Origin: Caulobacter sp. UNC279MFTsu5.1
Lineage (GTDB): Bacteria; Pseudomonadota; Alphaproteobacteria; Caulobacterales; Caulobacteraceae
NCBI RefSeq assembly: GCF_900114015.1
Contig: NZ_FORN01000015.1
Span: 42,892 to 106,891, forward strand
Direction: 5' to 3'
DNA: 64,000 nucleotides
The translations under genes were made by a program, and so were the position numbers. Shown in pieces: positions 10,847 to 19,531 of the stretch. Below the pieces are notes generated by a model. The model was not told the origin of the DNA. It did no database searches and worked only from the letters and a program-made list of their open reading frames with translations. Each line of letters begins with the position of its first letter. Position 1 is the stretch's first letter.

Positions 10847-13282
10847 CTACCAGTTGTAGCTGACCCGGGCGTACAGGAACCGGCCGTTGAAGCCGAACGG
10901 CGAGTAGCTGGGGAAGCCGATCGACCCGCTGGGACTATTGATCAGGGCCGGGGTCTCGCGCGGATACTGGTCGAACAGGTTGTTGACGCCCAGGGCCAAC
11001 CCCGCCGGGCCCAGCTTGTAGCGGCCTTCCAGGTCGACGATCGTGCGATGGCCGGTCTCGTAGTCCAGCGTCGGGTTGTTGTTGGGCACCAGGACGCTGT
11101 CGTAATAGGTCGCCTTGGCGGTGACGCCGAAGTCGCCCAGGCTCCAGTCGGTGTTGAACACAAACTTCTGGTTGGGCGTGCCTTCCTCGTAGGTCAGGAC
11201 GTTGCCGCGGTCGAACAGGAACGGCGGCTGGCTGACATTGGTGATGGTCGGCAGGCTGGGGGTCTTTCGCACCTCGGTGCCGTTGAAGTTGGCGGCCACG
11301 GTGAAGTCGTAGCGACCGGCCGTCTCGGTCTCCAGCTTGTAGCGGCCGACAATGTCGACACCCCGGGTCCGGGTCTCGACGCCGTTCAGGAAGAAGCGCG
11401 CGGCGCTGACGCCGTAGCTCGACAGCAGGTTGGTGATCACCGTCGCCGTCGCCGCCGGGGTCGAGGGGTTGGGCAGGTTCTCCGACAGCACGATGCGGTC
11501 GTCGATGTCGATCTGGTAGGCGTCGATGGTCAGTTCGAACGGGCCGGTGTGAAAGACGATGCCGGCCGAATAGTTCATCGACTCCTCGGGCTTCAGCGGC
11601 TTGGCGCCCAGGGCCACGGCGATCGGGCTGTCGACGGTGAAGGTGCCGGACTCCACCAGGATCGAGCCCGTCGGGGTCGCGACGTTGTTGGTGGCGGTGT
11701 AGCTGAAGTACTGCTGCTGCAGGGCGGGCGCCTTGACGCCGCTGGAGATCGCCGCCCGGACGGCCAGGGCGTCATCGACGTCGAAGCGGGCCGCCAGCTT
11801 GCCGGTGACCTTCGAGCCGAAGTCCGAATAGTCCTCGTAGCGGGCGGCGGCGTCGAACGACAGGCGCTGGGTCAGCTTGCCTTCGAGGTCGACATAGGCG
11901 CTGACGTTGTGGCGCGACTTGTCGACGACGTTGGACGGGCGGAAGCCGCCAAAGCCCTGCGAGACCGGTGCGCCGGCCAGGGGACCCTTGCTGTAGGAGG
12001 CCGGCTCGCCCTCGTGCACCGCGAAGCCTTCCTCGCGGTACTCCAGGCCGAAGCCCAGGTTGGTCGGCTCGATCAGGCCCAGGTCGAAGCCCTTGCTCAT
12101 GTTCAGATTGACCAGGAACTGGTCGTAGTCGAGCCCGCCGGCCTTGAACGTGCGGGGCGAGGCCGCGCCGTAGGTCGAGTTGATGGTGTTCTTGATCGTG
12201 TATTCGAGCTTGTTCTTGCCGTAGCTGACGCCCAGGTCGGTGGCGAAGCCGCCCAGGTCGCCCTTGATCCCGCCGGCGACGTTGTAGTCGTCGATCTCGG
12301 TGGCGATGATCGGCAGGAAGCCGCCCGGATAGACCGCCGGAACGTTGTTGGCGTTGTTGTAGGTCCGCGCCGTCGCGGCGGACTCCGTGTCGCGATGCTG
12401 ATAGCCGCCATAGCCGTACAGCGACCAGGTCTCGTTCACCGGCAGTCCGGCGTTCAGATAGACCGCGCTGCTCTCCAGCTTGGGATCGCCATAGCGGCCC
12501 AGCACGACCGGATGGCCGTAATTGGGGGCCGAGGCCAGGTTGACATAGTCGGACCGGTTGGTCGGGTGGCGGTTCACATACTCGCCCATCACCGTCAGGA
12601 AGCCGTCCTTGCCCAGAGGCAGGCCCTGCCAGGCCGAGACCGACTGGGTCAGGCCGTCGTGGGCCTTGCGGCTGCCGCGAGCGGTGTCGACGTCGGTGTC
12701 GTAGATCCCGTAGTTGTAGGTCGCGCCGCCGCCGGTGCGGGCCTCGCGCAGGCGCAGGTTGATAACCCCGGCGATGGCGTCGGCGCCGTACTGCGCCGAG
12801 GCGCCGTCGCGCAGCACCTCCACCCGTTCGACCGCGACCGTCGGGATCGAGTTGAGGTCGAAGGCGGTCGAGCCGCGGCCGATCGAGCCGTTGATGTTGA
12901 CCAGGGCGCCGACGTGGCCGCGCATGCCGTTGATCAGCACCAGGGTCTGGTCGGGCGCCAGGCCCCGCAGCGTGGCCGGACGCACGTGGTCGGTGCCGTC
13001 GGTGATGGCCGGACGCGGGAAGTCGATGGCCGGGGTCAGGTTCGAGAGGGCCTGGGCCAGTTCAGCGCCGCTGCCCTGGCGCGCCAAGGCCTGGCCGCCG
13101 ATCACGTCGACCGGCGCTATGGTGTCCAGCCGCGTGCGACCCGGCGTGCGGGTGCCGGTGACGACCAGTTCCTCGACTTCGGTGGCCGCGGCGGGCTCTT
13201 GGGTTTGGGCGGCCGCGAAGGCCGGGAGTTGCAGCAGCGCTCCGGCCGAGACGGCGGCCAGCAGAAGATGACGACGGCGCAT
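10847..13282 (-). CDS. TonB-dependent receptor 1
   Basis: An 811-residue outer membrane transporter. It has a signal peptide (MRRRHLLLAAVSAGALLQLP, cleaved near AFAAAQ), a TonB box (VEELVVTGTRT), a plug domain with the LRGLAPDQTLVLINGMRG and EVLRDGASAQYGADAIAGVIN motifs, and a beta barrel that ends in a terminal aromatic (VSYNW), as needed for BAM insertion. The start at 13282 puts GGGGA nine bases upstream; a longer in-frame start would place 27 polar residues before the signal peptide. It is a single gene, flanked by terminators on both sides. The substrate is not evident from context. Confidence 0.93.
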   Translation of the reverse strand: MRRRHLLLAAVSAGALLQLPAFAAAQTQEPAAATEVEELVVTGTRTPGRTRLDTIAPVDVIGGQALARQGSGAELAQALSNLTPAIDFPRPAITDGTDHVRPATLRGLAPDQTLVLINGMRGHVGALVNINGSIGRGSTAFDLNSIPTVAVERVEVLRDGASAQYGADAIAGVINLRLREARTGGGATYNYGIYDTDVDTARGSRKAHDGLTQSVSAWQGLPLGKDGFLTVMGEYVNRHPTNRSDYVNLASAPNYGHPVVLGRYGDPKLESSAVYLNAGLPVNETWSLYGYGGYQHRDTESAATARTYNNANNVPAVYPGGFLPIIATEIDDYNVAGGIKGDLGGFATDLGVSYGKNKLEYTIKNTINSTYGAASPRTFKAGGLDYDQFLVNLNMSKGFDLGLIEPTNLGFGLEYREEGFAVHEGEPASYSKGPLAGAPVSQGFGGFRPSNVVDKSRHNVSAYVDLEGKLTQRLSFDAAARYEDYSDFGSKVTGKLAARFDVDDALAVRAAISSGVKAPALQQQYFSYTATNNVATPTGSILVESGTFTVDSPIAVALGAKPLKPEESMNYSAGIVFHTGPFELTIDAYQIDIDDRIVLSENLPNPSTPAATATVITNLLSSYGVSAARFFLNGVETRTRGVDIVGRYKLETETAGRYDFTVAANFNGTEVRKTPSLPTITNVSQPPFLFDRGNVLTYEEGTPNQKFVFNTDWSLGDFGVTAKATYYDSVLVPNNNPTLDYETGHRTIVDLEGRYKLGPAGLALGVNNLFDQYPRETPALINSPSGSIGFPSYSPFGFNGRFLYARVSYNW

Positions 13283-13400
13283 GTGGTTCGTTCCCCTACG
13301 TTTTGCGCGCTGCGTTTTCGCTTTGCGCGCGAGTGGTTCGCGCAGGAAAGCGCCCATTTGCACCTGTCGTAAACGAGTAATTTTCTGGGAACGGCCAAAG

Positions 13401-13430
13401 AAAAACGGCGCGGATCGCTCCGCGCCGTTT
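13401..13430 (-). terminator. Intrinsic terminator of the rpsF-rpsR-rplI operon
   Basis: A perfect 12-bp stem (AAACGGCGCGGA / TCCGCGCCGTTT) with a TCGC tetraloop lies 25 bases after the rplI stop. Read on the minus strand it ends in a run of five T. It separates the ribosomal protein operon from TonB receptor 1. Confidence 0.9.
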
Positions 13431-13455
13431 CCGATAGTTCAGGCTACTGAAGCGT

Positions 13456-14040
13456 TTAGGCTTCGTAGTGGTCGCCTTCGAAAGAACCGGCGCCGCCTTC
13501 GGCCATGTCTTGGGCGGCTTCGGCGTCAGCGGCGCGGTCTTCCTCGAACTGAGCGGCGATGACGTTCTCGCCGCGCGCTTGGCGGTCGGCTTCGTCCTGG
13601 CTGCGCGCGATGTTGAGGCTGACCGTGATGGTCACCTCGGCGTGCAGCTTCACCTTCACTTCGTGGACGCCCAGCGTCTTGATCGGCTTGTCGAGGACGA
13701 TCATCGAGCGATCGACCTTGCCGCCTTCGGCCTTGATGGCGTCGGCGACGTCGCGGCCCGCGACCGAACCGTACAGCTGGCCGCTTTCGCCAGCTTGACG
13801 GATCATCACGTACTGCTTGCCGTCGAGACCTTCACCGGCCTTGCCGGCGTTCTCGCGGTTCTTGACGTTGCGGGCTTCGATCTCAGCGCGCTGATCTTCG
13901 AAGGTCTTCAGGTTGGCCGAGTTGGCGCGCAGGGCCTTGTGACGCGGCAGCAGGAAGTTACGGGCGAAGCCGTCCTTCACGGTGACCACGTCGCCGAGGA
14001 CGCCGGTGCCTTCGACGCGTTCGAGCAGAATGACTTTCAT
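13456..14040 (-). CDS. rplI: 50S ribosomal protein bL9
   Basis: A 194-residue bL9 that binds 23S rRNA at the base of the L1 stalk. The N-terminal domain MKVILLERVEGTGVLGDVV with DGFARNFLLPRHKA is fully conserved, followed by the long connecting helix and the C-terminal domain ending near residue 150. The protein is about 45 residues longer than E. coli bL9. The extra C-terminus is acidic and rich in Ala, Glu and Asp (EEDRAADAEAAQDMAEGG), as in other Caulobacter-group bL9 proteins. It is the last gene of the rpsF-rpsR-rplI operon, 13 bases after rpsR. Confidence 0.97.
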   Translation of the reverse strand: MKVILLERVEGTGVLGDVVTVKDGFARNFLLPRHKALRANSANLKTFEDQRAEIEARNVKNRENAGKAGEGLDGKQYVMIRQAGESGQLYGSVAGRDVADAIKAEGGKVDRSMIVLDKPIKTLGVHEVKVKLHAEVTITVSLNIARSQDEADRQARGENVIAAQFEEDRAADAEAAQDMAEGGAGSFEGDHYEA

Positions 14041-14053
14041 CGTGGTGTCTCCC

Positions 14054-14329
14054 TTACTTCACGACGTAGGGGAGCAGAGCCAGGAAGCGGGCGCGCTTGA
14101 TGGCCTTGGCCAGTTCGCGTTGCTTCTTGGCCGACACCGCGGTGATGCGCGACGGCACGATCTTGCCGCGTTCGGAGACGTAACGCTGCAGCAGCTTCAC
14201 GTCCTTGTAGTCGATCTTCGGCGCGTTGGCGCCCGAGAACGGGCAGACCTTGCGGCGACGGAAGAACGGGCGGCGGGCGCCGCCGCCAGCGGCGGGCGCG
14301 CCGGCTTCGGGAGCAGTGGTGTCGGTCAT
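14054..14329 (-). CDS. rpsR: 30S ribosomal protein bS18
   Basis: A 91-residue bS18. The conserved core is visible as [31 protein letters not shown] and [21 protein letters not shown]. The N-terminus is rich in Ala, Pro and Gly and is variable in the family. bS18 binds bS6 and the 16S rRNA platform, which fits its position directly after rpsF (15 bases). Confidence 0.97.
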   Translation of the reverse strand: MTDTTAPEAGAPAAGGGARRPFFRRRKVCPFSGANAPKIDYKDVKLLQRYVSERGKIVPSRITAVSAKKQRELAKAIKRARFLALLPYVVK

Positions 14330-14344
14330 GATCTCTCTTCTCCC

Positions 14345-14719
14345 TTACGCGGCGAAGTCTTCGCGCGGGCGCTCGGTGCGCTCGCCACGTTCGCGGTCGC
14401 GACGGGCCAGAACCGGCGACAGCTCCAGGTCCAGCTCTTCGACGCGGATGGTCATGAAGCGCAGCACGTCTTCATTGATCAGCAGCTGACGTTCCATCTC
14501 CTTCACGGCCGCGGCCGGAGCGTCGATGGCGAGCAGGGAGTAGTGGCCCTTGCGGTTCTTCTTGATGCGATAGGTGAGGTTACGCAGGCCCCAGTATTCG
14601 ATCTTGGCGATGTGACCGCCATTTTCTTCCAGGAGAGCCTTGAGTTGCTCGTTCAGAGCTTCGGCCTGTTGCGGCGAGATGTCCTGCCGCGCGATGACCA
14701 CGTGTTCGTAGAACGCCAT
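14345..14719 (-). CDS. rpsF: 30S ribosomal protein bS6
   Basis: A 124-residue bS6 beginning [18 protein letters not shown] and carrying [19 protein letters not shown], the family signature. The C-terminal extension (residues 100-124) is rich in Arg and Glu. AAGGA lies seven bases before the ATG at 14719. The reading frame continues upstream without a stop, but those codons do not resemble bS6. It is the first gene of rpsF-rpsR-rplI; a hairpin in the leader immediately before the ribosome-binding site could be regulatory. Confidence 0.97.
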   Translation of the reverse strand: MAFYEHVVIARQDISPQQAEALNEQLKALLEENGGHIAKIEYWGLRNLTYRIKKNRKGHYSLLAIDAPAAAVKEMERQLLINEDVLRFMTIRVEELDLELSPVLARRDRERGERTERPREDFAA

Positions 14720-14727
14720 GTTTTCCT

Positions 14728-14742
14728 TCTTCCGGCTTGGAA
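14728..14742 (-). promoter_or_regulatory. rpsF leader: Hairpin just upstream of the rpsF ribosome-binding site
   Basis: The minus-strand leader contains CTTCC-AAGCC-GGAAG, a five-bp stem with a five-base loop that ends just before the AAGAAGGAAAAC ribosome-binding region. An alternative pairing of upstream CCTTCC with GGAAGAAGG is also possible. Many bacteria regulate this operon by binding of the bS6:bS18 complex to the leader; I cannot show that this hairpin is that site. Confidence 0.3.
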
Positions 14743-14958
14743 GGCGGCGCGGGCGACGGCGGAAGTCCGGCGGCCACGATGGATCCTGCATGCCGAGCGG
14801 GGAAATCCCGACCCTTGAGGGGCTGCGTGCAAGACCGCCATCCGTGAGAGGGCGCGCTAATACAGGAAAGGGCGCGCGAGCACAAGTCGCGGAGCAGGCT
14901 TGCATCCCTGGGTAGCTCTGGGGCAAGGATGAGGCGGAGCTGTTGTGGGGGAAACATC

Positions 14959-15504
14959 ATGAAGCGTCTCGCCGTTCTCGCCGCCGCAGCGGCCCTGTGT
15001 CTGACGGGCGGCGCGGCCCAGGCCCGGCAGGCGTCGCCGCCGGCCGCCGCCGCGTCCAAGGCCACGCCCGAAACCCGCGCCCTGGCGGCCCGCTATTTCG
15101 AGGCGATCCACTACGACAAGCTGCTGGGCCAGATGATGGACCAGATGATCCCGGTCATGGTCCAGACCTTGCGCACGCAGACCCCGTCGCTGACCGACGA
15201 GCAAAGCCGCCTGGTCAGCGAGACCGTCATCGAGTCCACGCGCGAGATGACCGACAAGATGAAGGCGCCCATGATCGACGCCGTGGCCGAGGTCTTCACC
15301 GAGCAGGAGCTGCGCGAGTTGGTGGCCTTCTATGAGGCGCCCACCGGCCAGGCCCTGATCGCCAAGACGCCCGAGCTCACCCAGAAGATGATGGCCCAGA
15401 TGCCCGCGATCATGGCCGAAATGCAGGGCAAGATGTTGCAGAAGCTTTGCGCCAAGGTGTCCTGCGCCGCCCCTCCGCCGGCTCCCAAGGCGACGAAGTC
15501 CTGA
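14959..15504 (+). CDS. DUF2059 domain-containing exported protein
   Basis: A 181-residue protein with a signal peptide (MKRLAVLAAAAALCLTGGAA, cleaved near AQA). The mature part is mostly helical with the DUF2059 pattern: TRALAARYFEAIHYDKLLGQMM near residue 45 and FTEQELRELVAFYEAPTGQA near residue 115. Expected location is the periplasm. The family has no established function. The ATG at 14959 follows GTGGGGGAAAC; an upstream start would place ten residues before the signal peptide. It is divergent from rpsF. Confidence 0.85.
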   Translation: MKRLAVLAAAAALCLTGGAAQARQASPPAAAASKATPETRALAARYFEAIHYDKLLGQMMDQMIPVMVQTLRTQTPSLTDEQSRLVSETVIESTREMTDKMKAPMIDAVAEVFTEQELRELVAFYEAPTGQALIAKTPELTQKMMAQMPAIMAEMQGKMLQKLCAKVSCAAPPPAPKATKS

Positions 15505-15596
15505 CCCCGCCTGGAAAACAGGCTGTCGAACAACTGTCATATAAATTAGGCGGCGCAAGGCTTCAGCCTGGCACCGCCTTGTGCTATCGGGCTTTC

Positions 15597-16244
15597 ATGG
15601 GGTGCAGGACGACCTTCCTGATCGCGGCCTTGCTGACCGCCGCCGCGGCGCCGGCGACGGCGGGCGACATCGTGCGCAAGCCGGACCTGGCGGTCTGGGG
15701 CGCCGACGGCCATTTTCAGGGCTATTCGGCCGCCCAGACGCTGGACCTTTCGACCGACGCCGAGAAGGCGACCTTCACCGCCAAGGTGGCCGGCGGCCTC
15801 AATGACCCGACCTACAATTTCGACCTCAACCTGAACCAGAAGCCTGACGAGCACGTCGCGGCCAACCGGACGGTCGGGGTGGGCGCGTCCTGGAACGCCC
15901 GCGAGGCGGCGATCCGCTCGTCCCTGGCCCGGTCGTTCGGCTTCGGCCTGCTGCCCAAGGCCAACTATGTGCGGCTATCGATGGACATGAACGCCTCCCA
16001 GCCGGTCTATCTGCGCGGACGCACGCCGGTCACCCGGGCCAATGTGCGTTCCGAACTGACCCTGGATGGCCGCCCGGTCGCCTCGATCGCCGTCGGCGGC
16101 GGCACCCAGGGCGACGAGGGCGTCGACTTCAGCCTGACCCGGCCGTTCGACATCCCCGCCGAGTTCACCGTCAGCCTGCGGGCCGCCGACGAGCGGGTCC
16201 AGGACGGCCGGCTGATGGTCAAGCTGGTCCGCACCACCTGGTAG
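15597..16244 (+). CDS. Exported protein of unknown function
   Basis: A 215-residue protein with a clear signal peptide (MGCRTTFLIAALLTAAAAPA, cleaved near TAG). The mature part has alternating hydrophobic and polar residues suggesting a beta-rich fold (for example ANYVRLSMDMNASQPVYL), and no motif or domain I recognise. It lies 92 bases after the DUF2059 gene in the same direction and meets the desaturase gene tail to tail with only three bases between stops. The start at 15597 is chosen because it begins the signal peptide. Confidence 0.7.
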   Translation: MGCRTTFLIAALLTAAAAPATAGDIVRKPDLAVWGADGHFQGYSAAQTLDLSTDAEKATFTAKVAGGLNDPTYNFDLNLNQKPDEHVAANRTVGVGASWNAREAAIRSSLARSFGFGLLPKANYVRLSMDMNASQPVYLRGRTPVTRANVRSELTLDGRPVASIAVGGGTQGDEGVDFSLTRPFDIPAEFTVSLRAADERVQDGRLMVKLVRTTW

Positions 16245-16247
16245 GCC

Positions 16248-17054
16248 TCAGGCGGCTTCCGCCGCCCTGGTCTCCGCCGCCTCCCGCCGGGGATGCCGCA
16301 CGGCCTGGGCGAACCGCTCCAGATAGCGCGGGTTCTCGGTGCCCATCATCCGATCCCACCAGGTGAAATACAGCCCGTAGTTCCAGCCGGCCTGGGCGTG
16401 GTGCAGGTCGTGATGGGTGACGGTCGTCAGCCAGGGCAGCAGCGGGCGGCCGTCGCGCGTGGCCGGAAACAGCTCGTAGCCGCTATGGCCCAAGGTGTTG
16501 CGGACGATCTGGTGCAACATGAACAGGCCGACCACCGGCCACTGGGTGGGCACGATCAGCATCCACAGCGGCACGAACAGCGCGTTGATCGCCGCCTCGC
16601 CCAGGTCGAAGCTGTATGCGGTGAAGGGCGAGGGGCTGTTGGACCGGTGATGGCGGCGGTGGAAGGCGCGGAACAGCCGTCGGTTGTGGATCAGCCGGTG
16701 CGTCCAGTAGAACCACGCGTCGTGGGCGACGATCATCAGGCCCAGGCTGGCCCATGACCAGACCGGCCCCAGCGCGCGGGCGATATGCGGGCCAGGCATC
16801 AGGCCGGCGTGGAACAGGCCGAAGCTCAACAGGCCGATCGTCGAGAAGATCATGATCGAGCGGATCGAGCAGGCGAACTCGGTCAGCAGTTGGCGCACGG
16901 GCGGTCGGCCCTCTCGGATCTTGCGGCCGGCCAGCGGGACGGCCAGCACGACCCAAAGCGCCAGCCAGACCCCGATCGCGAAGATCACGTAGCGGCCGAC
17001 GTCGATGACCGTGGCGCGCAGCCAGTTTTCGGCGAAGGGGAGCAGGAACGACAT
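16248..17054 (-). CDS. Sterol desaturase / fatty acid hydroxylase superfamily protein
   Basis: A 268-residue integral membrane di-iron enzyme. The histidine motifs are HRLIH (residues 119-123), HRRHH (132-136) and HHDLHH (214-219), with several membrane segments around them. Members hydroxylate or desaturate lipids or carotenoids; the substrate here is unknown. The ATG at 17054 has GAGGA eight bases upstream. The next gene upstream, in the same direction, encodes an AraC-type regulator 70 bases away, which makes it a likely regulator of this gene. Confidence 0.88.
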   Translation of the reverse strand: MSFLLPFAENWLRATVIDVGRYVIFAIGVWLALWVVLAVPLAGRKIREGRPPVRQLLTEFACSIRSIMIFSTIGLLSFGLFHAGLMPGPHIARALGPVWSWASLGLMIVAHDAWFYWTHRLIHNRRLFRAFHRRHHRSNSPSPFTAYSFDLGEAAINALFVPLWMLIVPTQWPVVGLFMLHQIVRNTLGHSGYELFPATRDGRPLLPWLTTVTHHDLHHAQAGWNYGLYFTWWDRMMGTENPRYLERFAQAVRHPRREAAETRAAEAA

Positions 17055-17124
17055 GGATTGTCCTCGAATGAGCGATGTCCCGAGGAAGACGCGGCCGCCG
17101 CCGTCCGTCGCGCCGATCGCGAAA

Positions 17125-18237
17125 TCAGGCGGTCTTGTCGGCTTTCGGCGAAGCATCGCCGGTTTCGATCAGCCTCACCCGCGCGGGGACGGGCGTGTTG
17201 GCGGTCCGCCATTCGGTCGGCGTGACGCCGGCGGCGGCCCGGAAAGCGCGGTTGAACGGTCCCAGCGAGGCGAAGCCCAGGTCGTAGGCGATGGTCGAGA
17301 TCGACTTCAGGGCTAGGTCCGGCGAGGCGAGGGCGGCCTTGGCCGCTTCGATGCGCCGACCGTTGACGTAGTCGGCGAAGTTGCGATGGCCCAGCACGCC
17401 GTTGATCAGCCGGCGCAGGCGGTGCTCGGGCGCGCCGACCAGGGCCGCCAGGGCGCTGATCGACAGGTCCTCGCCGCGCCAGACCTCGTCCTCGTCCATG
17501 GCGGTCGCCAGCCGGGCCAGGACCAGGCGGTCGGCGGGGGTCAGGTCCATGACGGGAGCGGGCGAGGGCGGCGCCGCCGCGTCGGCCGGCGGGGTCACGA
17601 CCAGCAGCGGTTCGGCGCGCAGCAGGGCGGCGGAGGCGGCGGTCGCCAAGGCGGCCAGGGCCACGGCCTGCAGCAGGCTCGAGGCGGGCAGGCCCGGCAG
17701 CCCGCCGATCCAGGCCATGTCCCGCAGGCTGAGCAGCAGGATGTAGCCGGCCGCGGCGATCATCACCGGCCCGCGAAGCCGGCGGCGCTGGACCACCAGG
17801 TCACCGCGCCAGCCGCGCCAGATCATCAGCAGGGCGTGGGCCACCAGTCCGACCGAGGCCAGGTTGAAGGCCAGCCAGAACGGCTTGCAGATCGCCGGCG
17901 GCATGGACCGGGCCAGGGCCCACAGCGCCACCAGCCCGACGGCGGGCCACAGGCGGTGGGGCGAAAAGCGCCGCTCGTCGGTGAACAGCGCGTAGGCCAG
18001 GGTCCAGAACAGGCCGGTGGTGGCCACCGACAGGACGCAGACGACCAGCGGCGCCACGGCCACGCCGCCCGGCCGGTAGCCCTCGATCACATGGGCGATG
18101 GCGCAGGCGAAGAACAGGCCGCCGACCCAGCGGGCCGGCGTCGTGCGCCGGTCCAGCACCAGGGCCAGGCCCGTGACCGCGAAGCCGCCGATGGCGATTC
18201 CGCGCGCCAGGATCTCGAGAAGGATCGTATCGACCAT
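17125..18237 (-). CDS. Membrane-anchored AraC family transcriptional regulator
   Basis: A 370-residue protein. Residues 1-220 are hydrophobic with about seven predicted membrane segments. Residues from about 255 to 355 form an AraC-type DNA-binding domain with two helix-turn-helix units (LSISALAALVGAPEHRLRRL and SISTIAYDLGFASLGPFNRA, followed by GVTPTEWR). The architecture suggests a regulator that senses a lipid or envelope signal directly. It lies just upstream of the desaturase-type hydroxylase and is probably co-transcribed with it. Confidence 0.85.
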   Translation of the reverse strand: MVDTILLEILARGIAIGGFAVTGLALVLDRRTTPARWVGGLFFACAIAHVIEGYRPGGVAVAPLVVCVLSVATTGLFWTLAYALFTDERRFSPHRLWPAVGLVALWALARSMPPAICKPFWLAFNLASVGLVAHALLMIWRGWRGDLVVQRRRLRGPVMIAAAGYILLLSLRDMAWIGGLPGLPASSLLQAVALAALATAASAALLRAEPLLVVTPPADAAAPPSPAPVMDLTPADRLVLARLATAMDEDEVWRGEDLSISALAALVGAPEHRLRRLINGVLGHRNFADYVNGRRIEAAKAALASPDLALKSISTIAYDLGFASLGPFNRAFRAAAGVTPTEWRTANTPVPARVRLIETGDASPKADKTA

Positions 18238-18255
18238 GGCCGTGATCCTAGGCGG

Positions 18256-18288
18256 GGCGCGCGCGGACCGCTCCGATCCGCGCGCGCC
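18256..18288. terminator. Large GC hairpin between the peroxiredoxin and AraC genes
   Basis: A perfect 12-bp stem (GGCGCGCGCGGA / TCCGCGCGCGCC) with a nine-base loop lies downstream of the peroxiredoxin gene. Neither strand shows a T-run after it, so it may be a Rho-assisted terminator or simply a stable hairpin. Confidence 0.45.
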
Positions 18289-18318
18289 GATTTCGCAATT
18301 GGCTGGCCGAAACCGGAA

Positions 18319-18861
18319 TTACTTCCGCTTTCCGGCCTTGTAGGCCTTCACCGCGTCCATCGTCTGGGCGACGTGGCCCTGGAAGTTCAGGTCGCTGTAG
18401 GCCAGCAGGATCTTGCCGCCGGGGGCGATCACGTACGAAGTGCGGTTGGACAGGTTGTCCTTCATCGGCAGCACCACGTCGTAGGTCTTGATCAGGTCGG
18501 CGTTGGCGGCGGCCACCGCGAACTTGTCGCGGCAGTGCTCCTTGGAGAAGTCCTTGATGCGCGCGACATTGCCGCCGGTGACGCCGATCACCGTCGCGCC
18601 CAGCTTTTCGAACTCTGGCGTCGCCTCGGCGAATTCGTGGGCCTCGGCCGTGCAGCCCGAGGTGTAGGCGGCCGGGAAGAAGTACAGCACCACGGGACCC
18701 TTCTTCAGCGCCTTGGACAGGGTGAAGGAAAAGTCCTTGCCGGCCAGGGCGGCGGGGGCGGTGAAGTCCGGGGCCTTGTCGCCGACCTTCAGGGCGGCCA
18801 GGGCGGGGGAGGCGGCCGTCAGGGCGGCGCAGAGGGCGAGACCGGTGAGCAGGCGTTGCAT
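18319..18861 (-). CDS. Exported AhpC/TSA family peroxiredoxin (BCP-like)
   Basis: A 180-residue protein with a signal peptide (MQRLLTGLALCAALTAASPA, cleaved near LAA). The peroxidatic cysteine is Cys70 in AAYTSGCTAEAH, with the conserved Thr67 before it. Cys110 (SKEHCRDKF) is placed where atypical two-cysteine BCP/PrxQ enzymes have a resolving cysteine. It should reduce hydrogen peroxide or lipid peroxides in the periplasm. Most BCP proteins are cytoplasmic, so the signal peptide is notable. It is monocistronic. Confidence 0.9.
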   Translation of the reverse strand: MQRLLTGLALCAALTAASPALAALKVGDKAPDFTAPAALAGKDFSFTLSKALKKGPVVLYFFPAAYTSGCTAEAHEFAEATPEFEKLGATVIGVTGGNVARIKDFSKEHCRDKFAVAAANADLIKTYDVVLPMKDNLSNRTSYVIAPGGKILLAYSDLNFQGHVAQTMDAVKAYKAGKRK

Positions 18862-18985
18862 GCATAGGCTCCAGGGGAAGGCGAGGGCGCAGCCAGCTGC
18901 GTCGTGATTTCAATAACGCCATTCTTCCGGCTTCCAAACGTCAACCTGCGCCCTTAAGTCCGAAGGCTGAAACAGGGAGGCGACC

Positions 18986-19465
18986 ATGGCGCTCGGTGAG
19001 ACGGAAATCCCAACCCTGGCGGCCTGGGCGGGCGGACCGGAGCGTTTCCGGGCGCTGTTCGAGGCCTTCTACGCCGCCGTGCCGAACGATCCGGTGCTGG
19101 CGCCGGTGTTCGCCGGCATGAACCCGCGCCACGCCGAGCACGTGGCCGCCTTCGTCACCGAGGTGTTTGGCGGGCCCAAGGCCTATACCGAAGCCGGCGG
19201 CGGCCACGCCGCGATGATCGGCCATCACCTGGGACGCCACCTGACCGAGGAACAGCGTCGCGCCTGGGTCTCGCTGATGCTGGACACCGCCGACGCCGTC
19301 GGCTTGCCGGCGGATCCGGAGTTCCGCGCCGCCTTCGTCGGCTACCTGGAATGGGGCACGCGGCTGGCGGTGATCAACTCGGCCCCGGGCGTCGAGGCGC
19401 CGACCGACGATCCGCCGATGCCGGCCTGGGGCTGGGGGCCGCCGGGCGGGCCGTGGCTGGGCTGA
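18986..19465 (+). CDS. Group II truncated hemoglobin
   Basis: A 159-residue globin of the truncated, 2-on-2 type. The proximal heme histidine lies in HHLGRHLTEEQRRAWVSLM, and the early part FRALFEAFYAAVPNDPVLAPVF matches the family's A-B helices. The last 25 residues are rich in Pro and Gly and lie outside the globin fold. It should bind heme and a gas ligand (oxygen or nitric oxide) in the cytoplasm. GGGAGG lies seven bases before the ATG. It is divergent from the peroxiredoxin, which hints at a shared oxidative or nitrosative stress role, but this is only context. Confidence 0.88.
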   Translation: MALGETEIPTLAAWAGGPERFRALFEAFYAAVPNDPVLAPVFAGMNPRHAEHVAAFVTEVFGGPKAYTEAGGGHAAMIGHHLGRHLTEEQRRAWVSLMLDTADAVGLPADPEFRAAFVGYLEWGTRLAVINSAPGVEAPTDDPPMPAWGWGPPGGPWLG

Positions 19466-19531
19466 CTTGCCGCCTTGCGTTCGATGGCCTAACCCTCCGC
19501 GCCTGAATCTATAGAAAGAGGCGCGGGCTTC

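Noticed and set aside
11048..13372. A long plus-strand frame antisense to TonB receptor 1
   Set aside because: Residue composition (Val, Gly, Asp, Gln and Arg repeats) is the usual shadow of a high-GC gene on the other strand.
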